A DNA stretch of 64,000 bases from the NCBI GenBank assembly GCA_002337455.1, contig DDGC01000023.1, positions 110,247 to 174,246 on the forward strand, in the 5' to 3' direction. Source of the DNA: Rhizobiales bacterium UBA1912 (lineage in GTDB: Bacteria > Pseudomonadota > Alphaproteobacteria > Rhizobiales > Devosiaceae). The number at the start of each line of letters is the position of its first letter. Within the stretch, counting starts at the first letter, position 1. Under the pieces are notes generated by a model, which was not told the DNA's origin, made no database searches, and saw only the letters and a list, made by a program, of their open reading frames with translations. The translations under genes were made by a program, and so were the position numbers. Positions 58,188 to 64,000 of this stretch are shown piece after piece.

Positions 58188-60014
58188 TTATTCCACAGTG
58201 ACCGACTTCGCCAGATTGCGGGGCCGGTCGACATCGTAATTACGCGCCACCGCCGTGTGATAGGCCAACAGCTGAAGCGGGATGGCGGAAACGATCGGGG
58301 CGATTGCAGGATCGACCTGGGGCAGGACGATGAGGTCTGCGACATCGTCGCCCGCAAGGGATGCGCCTTCGGGATCGGTGATGAGGATTACATGCGCCCC
58401 GCGCGCCGTGACCTCCTTGAGATTAGAGAGCGTCTTTTCAAAAAGCTCGTCGGTGGGCGCCAGAACGATCACCGGCGTACCGTTTTCGATAAGGGCGATC
58501 GGGCCGTGCTTGAGTTCGCCTGCCGCATAGCCTTCCGCATGGATGTAGGAAATTTCCTTGAGCTTGAGCGCGCCTTCGAGCGCCAGCGGATAGAACGTGC
58601 CGCGCCCGAGATAAAGCACATCGCGGACGCCAGCGAGGTTTTGTGCCACCTGCTGGAGGTGCGGTTCTGTCCTCAGCGCTTCAGTCAGTGCGGCCGGAAG
58701 GAGCATCAGTGCGGCTATGCGCTTGCGCAGGATTTCGGGCTCCAATGTGCCACGCAGTTCTGCGGCCTTGAGGGCAAGGCAAAGCAGCACCGCGAGCTGG
58801 GAGGTAAAGGCCTTGGTCGAGGCGACGCCGATTTCCGCGCCACACAGCAGCGGAAAAATCGTTCCCGACTCGCGCGCCATTGTCGATTCCTCGACATTGA
58901 CCACCGAAACGATGTGCTGGGCATTGGCTGCGCAATGGCGCAGCGCGGCAAGGCTGTCGGCGGTTTCTCCGGACTGGGAGATCATCAGCGCAAGGCCGTT
59001 TTCGATCAGTCGCGGATGGCGGTAGCGGAATTCGGATGCGATATCGATGTCGAACGGCAGCGCCGCATATTGCTCGAACCAGTATTTTGCCGTCGCGCCG
59101 GCATAATAGGCCGACCCGCATGCAGCGGCCGTGATGCGGGGCAGGGTGGTGAAGTCGAAACCGAGCGGCGGCAGGGCGCGCAATGTGCCGGTCGTCGCAT
59201 CCACAAACTGGTTGATGGCGCGGGCGATGGTTTCGGGCTGCTCGTGGATTTCCTTGGCCATGAAATGGGGGTAGGGAAATTTGTCGGCGAGGTCCGCATA
59301 GGCGCCAAGTTCGCGCGATGGTCGTTCGACGCGTAGGCCGAGATCGTTGAAGATTTCGGCGCCCTCGGGGGTTATTACCGCCCAGTCGCCATCCTCGAAA
59401 TAGGTGATGGTGCGGGTAAAGGGCGCGAGCGCCAACGCGTCCGAACCGATATACATTTCATTGTCGCCATAGCCGAGCGTCAAAGGCGATCCGCGCCGGG
59501 CGGCGATGAGTTCTCGGTCATTGCCCTTGAAAAGAAACAACAGCGCGTATGAGCCGCGCAGTTGCGCCAGCGTCGTCTGGACCGCCTCGCGAGCCGTGGC
59601 GCCATTATCCATTTCGCGGGTTGCGAGAAGCGCGACGACTTCGGTGTCGGTCTCGGTTTGGGCCCGATAGCCGTCGGCGGCGAGATCGGCACGCAATTGC
59701 AGGTAGTTTTCGATGATGCCATTGTGAACCACGGCGACGTGGTGGGTGCCATGGGGATGGGCATTGTCTTCGGTCGGAGCGCCGTGGGTCGCCCATCGTG
59801 TGTGCCCGATGCCGGTGGTGCCTTCCAGCGGCGACTGGCCGAGTTTTAGAGCGAGGTTTTCGAGCTTGCCCTGCGCCCTGCACCGCGTGATCGTGCCAGA
59901 GACCTGGGTGGCGATGCCGGCGCTGTCATAGCCGCGATATTCGAGCCGCGACAGCGCGCTGACGAGCCGGTCGGCCACGGGCCGATTGCCTGCAATCCCG
60001 ACGATGCCGCACAT
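58188..60014 (-). CDS. glmS: Glutamine-fructose-6-phosphate aminotransferase (isomerizing)
   Basis: This 608-residue enzyme has an N-terminal class II glutaminase domain (MCGIVG with catalytic Cys2, SRLEYRGYDSAGIAT) and two SIS domains for fructose-6-phosphate. It ends with DRPRNLAKSVTVE, the conserved C-terminus. It makes glucosamine-6-phosphate for peptidoglycan and LPS. The gene converges with the FAH gene (18-bp gap), and no glmU is adjacent. It is a housekeeping gene and marks the right edge of the accessory sugar zone. Confidence 0.97.
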   Translation of the reverse strand: MCGIVGIAGNRPVADRLVSALSRLEYRGYDSAGIATQVSGTITRCRAQGKLENLALKLGQSPLEGTTGIGHTRWATHGAPTEDNAHPHGTHHVAVVHNGIIENYLQLRADLAADGYRAQTETDTEVVALLATREMDNGATAREAVQTTLAQLRGSYALLFLFKGNDRELIAARRGSPLTLGYGDNEMYIGSDALALAPFTRTITYFEDGDWAVITPEGAEIFNDLGLRVERPSRELGAYADLADKFPYPHFMAKEIHEQPETIARAINQFVDATTGTLRALPPLGFDFTTLPRITAAACGSAYYAGATAKYWFEQYAALPFDIDIASEFRYRHPRLIENGLALMISQSGETADSLAALRHCAANAQHIVSVVNVEESTMARESGTIFPLLCGAEIGVASTKAFTSQLAVLLCLALKAAELRGTLEPEILRKRIAALMLLPAALTEALRTEPHLQQVAQNLAGVRDVLYLGRGTFYPLALEGALKLKEISYIHAEGYAAGELKHGPIALIENGTPVIVLAPTDELFEKTLSNLKEVTARGAHVILITDPEGASLAGDDVADLIVLPQVDPAIAPIVSAIPLQLLAYHTAVARNYDVDRPRNLAKSVTVE

Positions 60015-60151
60015 GGTGGGCTCCTGATGGTCCGCGAGTGAACGTCCTTTTGGTAATCGAGGCGAGCTGGCCGATTATTGACAATCGTCAAGGTGGCGAC
60101 GCCGTGCTGTGGGAAAACCGGTGCTACGCGTGTGTTCCGGAACCATAAATC

Positions 60152-61870
60152 ATGGCATCAGACGTCAATCACGGACGCAAACTCCGCAGGCCGTCGGGGC
60201 GGGGTTCTGTTTTGGGGCTGGGCCTGCTCAGCATAATCTCCAATCTGCTGCTGCTTACCGGACCGCTTTTCATGCTCCAGGTCTATGACCGGGTGCTGGC
60301 GAGCAAGTCGGTGCCTACGCTCGTGGCGCTGACCGGCCTGGTGGTTGGGCTCTATGGGTTTTACAGCGTTGTCGAGATCGTGCGCAGCCGCATGGCGACG
60401 CGGTACTCGGTGCTCGCTGCGGCGCGGCTGACCCGCCCGGTCTTTGCACAGGTGGTTGCCATCAGCGCATCATCGCGAAGGAGCGTCGAGAGCGATCCCG
60501 TGCGTGACGTGGAAACGTTGCGCCAGTTTCTGGCCGGGGCCGGGCCCATCGCGTTGCTCGATCTGCCCTGGGTGCCGATCTATCTTTTCATCATCTTTGC
60601 CTTCCATCCGATGCTGGGCTGGCTGGCGGTGGCGGGCGCCGGCGTCGTGACGGTTCTCATGATCCTCAACGAATGGTCTTCGCGCGGCCCCTCACGCGAT
60701 GCAAACGCCGCAGCCAATGCCCGGCACAGCCAACAGGCCGATATCGTCACAAACGCCGAAGCGGTGCTGGCGATGGGGATGCGCGAAACGCTTGCCAACC
60801 GCTGGGAAGCAGCCAATACCAAGATGCTTGTAACGCAGGCGCGTGCTGCGGACCGGGCGACGACATTTTCGGCTCTCACCAAGGCCTTCCGGCTCCTGTT
60901 GCAGTCGGCCGTTCTCGCCATGGGCGCCTATCTGGCCATCGGGGGAGAAATTTCCGCAGGATTGATGATCGCTGCTTCCATCGTTACGGCCCGTGCGCTC
61001 TCTCCGGTCGAACAGGCCGTCGCGAACTGGCGCGGCTTTGTTGCCGCGCGTCAGGCGAAGGCCCGGCTTAAGACGGCGCTGGCCGACGCAAAGACCGGTC
61101 CCGAGCGGGTCGAGCTTCCTCTCCCTACGGCGAGCCTCGCCGTCTCAGACCTCGCCATTTCCCCATCACCGGATGAGCCGGTGCTGGTTTCGGGGATTAC
61201 CTTCGGGCTCAAATCTGGAGAGGCCATGGGTGTTCTGGGGATGTCGGGGTGCGGAAAATCGTCCCTCGTCCGCACACTCATGGGGATATGGCCGGCACGC
61301 GCCGGTGTCGTCCGACTCGATGGCTCGGAAGTTCGGCATTTCGATCCCGACCGGCTGGGCACGGCGATCGGCTATCTGCCCCAGACCGTGGAACTGTTCG
61401 CCGGGACTGTCGCGCAAAATATCGCGCGGTTCCGGGTTGAGGGGGCATTTGAGGATGTGCTCAAGGCTGCCCAGGCGGCAGGCGTCCATGACTTGATCGC
61501 GTCGTTGCCCCATGGCTACGACACACCGGTCGGGCCACAGGGCGCCATGCTCTCGGCCGGGCAGCGCCAGCGCATCGGCCTGGCGCGGGCGCTTTTTGGC
61601 GAACCTTTCCTGATTGTGCTCGATGAACCCAACTCCAATCTCGACGCCGCGGGAGACGCCGCGTGCAATGCGGCGATTGCCGGGGCCAAGGCCCGCGGAG
61701 CGATCATAGTCATCGTCGCACATCGGCCCACGGCGATCGCGGCAGTCGATACGATCCTGTTCCTTCAGGATGGTCGCCAGGCCGCTTTCGGTCCCAAGGA
61801 CGCAGTGCTGGCATCGATCACGGCCCAACCGGCCTCCCTCGATATTGCGCGGAAAGCGAGAGTGAAATGA
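60152..61870 (+). CDS. Type I secretion ABC transporter (PrtD/HlyB type, no peptidase domain)
   Basis: This 572-residue protein has about six membrane segments (20-300) and a C-terminal ATPase. The motifs are Walker A GMSGCGKSS, signature LSAGQRQRIGLARAL (Ala for the first Gly) and Walker B FLIVLDEPNSNLD. There is no N-terminal C39 domain, as in the PrtD branch that exports RTX proteins. Its stop overlaps the adaptor start, and an RTX protein gene converges 1.4 kb away, so that protein is the likely cargo. Confidence 0.93.
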   Translation: MASDVNHGRKLRRPSGRGSVLGLGLLSIISNLLLLTGPLFMLQVYDRVLASKSVPTLVALTGLVVGLYGFYSVVEIVRSRMATRYSVLAAARLTRPVFAQVVAISASSRRSVESDPVRDVETLRQFLAGAGPIALLDLPWVPIYLFIIFAFHPMLGWLAVAGAGVVTVLMILNEWSSRGPSRDANAAANARHSQQADIVTNAEAVLAMGMRETLANRWEAANTKMLVTQARAADRATTFSALTKAFRLLLQSAVLAMGAYLAIGGEISAGLMIAASIVTARALSPVEQAVANWRGFVAARQAKARLKTALADAKTGPERVELPLPTASLAVSDLAISPSPDEPVLVSGITFGLKSGEAMGVLGMSGCGKSSLVRTLMGIWPARAGVVRLDGSEVRHFDPDRLGTAIGYLPQTVELFAGTVAQNIARFRVEGAFEDVLKAAQAAGVHDLIASLPHGYDTPVGPQGAMLSAGQRQRIGLARALFGEPFLIVLDEPNSNLDAAGDAACNAAIAGAKARGAIIVIVAHRPTAIAAVDTILFLQDGRQAAFGPKDAVLASITAQPASLDIARKARVK

Positions 61871-63183
61871 GCGCCGTCGACATTGAATATGTAACAGCGC
61901 GGAGCCTTGGCCGGCATGGCCTGCTCGGCTCGGTCGCCATGATCGCACTTGTGGGTGGGCTCGGCTTTTGGGCCGCCATCACGCCGCTGTCGGGCGCCGT
62001 AGTGGCTGGCGGCAGCGTCGTTGTCGACGGGGGTGTGCGGCGTGTCCAGCATCAGGAAGGCGGCATCGTCAGGGAAATCCTCGTGCGTAACGATGCCGAG
62101 GTTGAAGCCGGCCAGACGTTGATCGTGCTGGACGGAACGTCGGTTGCAGCCAATATGGCGGTTATCGAGGCGCAATTGGGTGAGGCCTATATACGTCAGG
62201 TCCGGCTGCTGGCCGAAGCGGCCAGCACCACGATCATGGAGTGGACACCCGAACTCGAGGCCTTGCCCAACATCGAGCACAACCGCGCGCTGTTTGCCGC
62301 TGAAGATCGCCTTCGCGTGTCCCGTGCCGCATCGCTTTCGACCCAGATGGCGCAATTGGGCGAACAGATTATCCAACTGGAAAACCAGGTCGCAGGCCTC
62401 CATGCCCAGCGCGACGCGGTGGCTGCGCAGACCGGCATTCTGAACGAGCAACTCGAACGGCTCTCGGCCCTTTTGTCCCAGGGACTGGTCGAAGCGAGCC
62501 GGGTAAGCGATCTGCGTCGTCAAATCGCGCAACTCGATGGCGAGAGTGCGCGGATCGCAACCGAGATCGCGCGCGGCAACGCGGCGACTTCCGAGCGCCG
62601 GCTGCAGGTTTCCCAAGTCCAGGAATCCTACCAAAGCGAGGTGCTGGGACAGCTGCAGGAAACCGGCCAGGAGATCGCCGAACTGGAGCAGCAAAGAGTT
62701 GCCGCGCAGGATCGTCTCGACAGACTCGTCATACGCGCACCCATCACGGGCATCGTGCATCAGATGCAGGTTGCTACCCTGGGCGGCATCGCCAGCGCGG
62801 GGGAAACGCTTATGCAGATCGTGCCGCAGGATGACGAGATCATGGTCGATGTTCGCATCAATCCGCTCGACATCGACAAGCTTGCCGCCGAGCAAACCGT
62901 CACGCTGCGGCTTTCGAGCTTCAACTCGCGTTCGACACCTGAACTGCTGGGGCTGGTGGACAGGATCTCTCCTGATCTGACCCGCGATGCTGCGTCCGGC
63001 ACGCAGTTTTATGTCGTGAGGGTTCGTCTCCCCGGCGACGAACTCGAAAGACTGCCGGAAACGGCCCGGCTTATCCCGGGAATGCCGGTTGAGGCCTTCT
63101 TTGCGACCGGCGACAAGACAGTGCTGAGCTATCTGGCCAAGCCTGTCATGGATCAGCTCGCCCTGGCATTCCGGGAGGATTGA
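61867..63183 (+). CDS. HlyD-family membrane-fusion protein (type I secretion)
   Basis: This 438-residue adaptor has one N-terminal membrane segment (about 18-38), the lipoyl-type half HQEGGIVREILVRNDAEVEAGQTLIVLD, a long coiled coil (about 150-290) and the second lipoyl half ITGIVHQMQVATLGG. It ends with the family tail TGDKTVLSYLAKPVMDQLALAFRED. The start at 61867 overlaps the ABC stop. It links the exporter to an outer-membrane TolC-type channel, which is not in the window. Confidence 0.93.
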   Translation: MSAVDIEYVTARSLGRHGLLGSVAMIALVGGLGFWAAITPLSGAVVAGGSVVVDGGVRRVQHQEGGIVREILVRNDAEVEAGQTLIVLDGTSVAANMAVIEAQLGEAYIRQVRLLAEAASTTIMEWTPELEALPNIEHNRALFAAEDRLRVSRAASLSTQMAQLGEQIIQLENQVAGLHAQRDAVAAQTGILNEQLERLSALLSQGLVEASRVSDLRRQIAQLDGESARIATEIARGNAATSERRLQVSQVQESYQSEVLGQLQETGQEIAELEQQRVAAQDRLDRLVIRAPITGIVHQMQVATLGGIASAGETLMQIVPQDDEIMVDVRINPLDIDKLAAEQTVTLRLSSFNSRSTPELLGLVDRISPDLTRDAASGTQFYVVRVRLPGDELERLPETARLIPGMPVEAFFATGDKTVLSYLAKPVMDQLALAFRED

Positions 63184-63201
63184 GACAAAGTCGAGGTTTG
63201 T

Positions 63202-63228
63202 AAAAAGGGGGCTCAAGGCCCCCTTTTT
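63202..63228. terminator. Bidirectional rho-independent terminator
   Basis: AAAAAGGGGGC...GCCCCCTTTTT-type hairpin with a small loop, A run before and T run after, so it works in both directions. It lies between the converging HlyD and RTX genes. A second hairpin (AGCGGCG...CGCCGCT at 63246-63269) stands on the RTX side. Confidence 0.85.
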
Positions 63229-63274
63229 CTTGTTCGATATGTTGAAGCGGCGTCCCTCGGGGCGCCGCTTATGT

Positions 63275-64000
63275 TCAGAGAATGAAGTCCACCGCAGTGA
63301 GGTCGATCAGGCCGGTAAGTTCGATGCTGAAATCGGCCACCTGGTCGCCGTTGATGTCTCCGGCGATAATGGTTTTGTCATTATCGGTGCCTTCAAGATC
63401 CTCGAAAGCGAAATTGAGTTCTCCCGCTATGCCGGTGAAGGCTGCGCCGACCGATGCAAGGAACGTAAACGCCTGGTTTCCTGCTGCCGCTGTGTCGGCA
63501 TCGATGATCGAGAGATCGATCATGTCCTCGCCCTGGGTGAAGTCCGTGATGACATCGCGGTCGGCGACGCCGGGCGATGAATGGGCGACGTTGCGGAATA
63601 TAAAGACATCGGCGCCTTCGCCACCGGTCAGGATATCCTTGCCGCCTCTCCCGTCCAGATGGTCATTGCCGTCGCCACCCGAGAGCGAATTGGCTCCGCC
63701 AGAACCGACAAGTGTGTCGTTGCCGCCGCCACCGATTACATTTTCGATATCATTGAGGCTGTCGGCCCCAGTTTGGCTGCTCAAGGCAGTTCCCGCACCG
63801 AGATCTGCGGTGACATCTGCCGAGATACGCGAGAAGTCCACAGTGTCGGTATCGTCGCCGCCCTTATAGCTGTCGTTGCCATCATCCAGCGTTGCGACAA
63901 AAATATCATCGCCCCGGCCGCCGAAGATTATGTCGTCGCCGCTATCGCCAAACAGAGTGTCGTTGCCGCCACTGCCTCGGATCGTGTCGTTGCCAGCGCC
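63275..64000 (-). CDS. RTX (hemolysin-type calcium-binding) repeat protein, C-terminal part; N-terminus beyond window
   Basis: The frame is open from the right edge to a stop at 63275, giving at least 241 residues. It contains GGxGxD-type nonapeptides (GAGNDTIRGSGGNDTLFGDSG and GGGGNDTLVGSGGANSLSG), which bind calcium after export. The C-terminal region after DVITDFTQGEDMIDLS resembles the uncleaved secretion domain of PrtD-type substrates. The cargo activity (protease, lipase or adhesin) would be in the missing N-terminal part. It converges on the type I secretion genes. Confidence 0.92.
   Translation of the reverse strand, partial: GAGNDTIRGSGGNDTLFGDSGDDIIFGGRGDDIFVATLDDGNDSYKGGDDTDTVDFSRISADVTADLGAGTALSSQTGADSLNDIENVIGGGGNDTLVGSGGANSLSGGDGNDHLDGRGGKDILTGGEGADVFIFRNVAHSSPGVADRDVITDFTQGEDMIDLSIIDADTAAAGNQAFTFLASVGAAFTGIAGELNFAFEDLEGTDNDKTIIAGDINGDQVADFSIELTGLIDLTAVDFIL

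Noticed and set aside
60015..60151. A glmS ribozyme or riboswitch before glmS
   Set aside because: The upstream region is short and lacks the conserved ribozyme core; such ribozymes belong to Firmicutes-type glmS leaders.

Overview
The window looks like chromosome from an alphaproteobacterium of the Hyphomicrobiales (Rhizobiales), plausibly Devosiaceae-like. The signs are high G+C, tightly coupled operons with ATGA overlaps, many ABC and TRAP uptake systems, rhizobial-style palindromic intergenic repeats, and a CueR/CopA/CopB/CopZ copper set. The order is inferred from gene content and repeats only; no rRNA or complete tRNA gene was found.

Region 1 (1-9.2 kb) is a copper-handling block. It has a membrane-anchored cytochrome c, a DUF218 protein, a CopB-type ATPase, CueR, two DUF305 proteins, a Cys/His-rich exported protein, a CopZ-like chaperone and a two-HMA CopA. 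Four promoters (copB, cueR, copZ, copA) each carry a 19-bp CueR-type dyad, so the block reads as one CueR regulon.

Region 2 (9.2-11.8 kb) is mobile or decayed DNA: a serine resolvase, a small unrecognised gene, and about 1.3 kb with no credible intact gene. Region 3 (11.8-25.1 kb) is a GntR-led catabolic operon on the + strand. It encodes a class III CoA-transferase, a crotonase, an NMT1/SsuA-type ABC importer with two permeases, a cupin, an MFS carrier, a lactonase-like amidohydrolase, an SDR, a Dabb protein, a 2-hydroxyacid dehydrogenase, a FAH-family enzyme and a left-handed beta-helix protein. Region 4 (25.3-27.3 kb) has a second copy of the small unrecognised family, a tyrosine integrase, and the 3' half of a tRNA-Val(CAC) that marks an integration site.

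Region 5 (27.4-34.7 kb, - strand) is a 3-hydroxybutyrate-dehydrogenase plus branched-chain-type ABC operon. Upstream of it are a sigma54-like -24/-12 element, two dyads, and the gene for a sigma54 activator. Region 6 (34.7-37.8 kb) holds a GFA protein and a HupE/UreJ-DUF3500 pair.

Region 7 (37.9-58.2 kb) is a sugar-acid catabolic zone of two modules, each with a LacI-type regulator and its own operator. The first is a TRAP transporter with a mandelate-racemase-family dehydratase, an EamA carrier, an IlvD/Edd dehydratase and an SDR, diverging from a LacI regulator, an epimerase-like dehydrogenase, an SDR and a FAH enzyme. The second is a LacI regulator with a polar-amino-acid-type ABC importer, a 2-hydroxyacid dehydrogenase, two SDRs and a diketo-deoxy-fuconate-hydrolase-like enzyme. 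Three copies of one ~115-bp hairpin repeat sit in this zone. Region 8 (58.2-64 kb) has glmS, a type I secretion ABC protein and its HlyD adaptor, and the C-terminal part of an RTX calcium-binding protein cut by the window edge.
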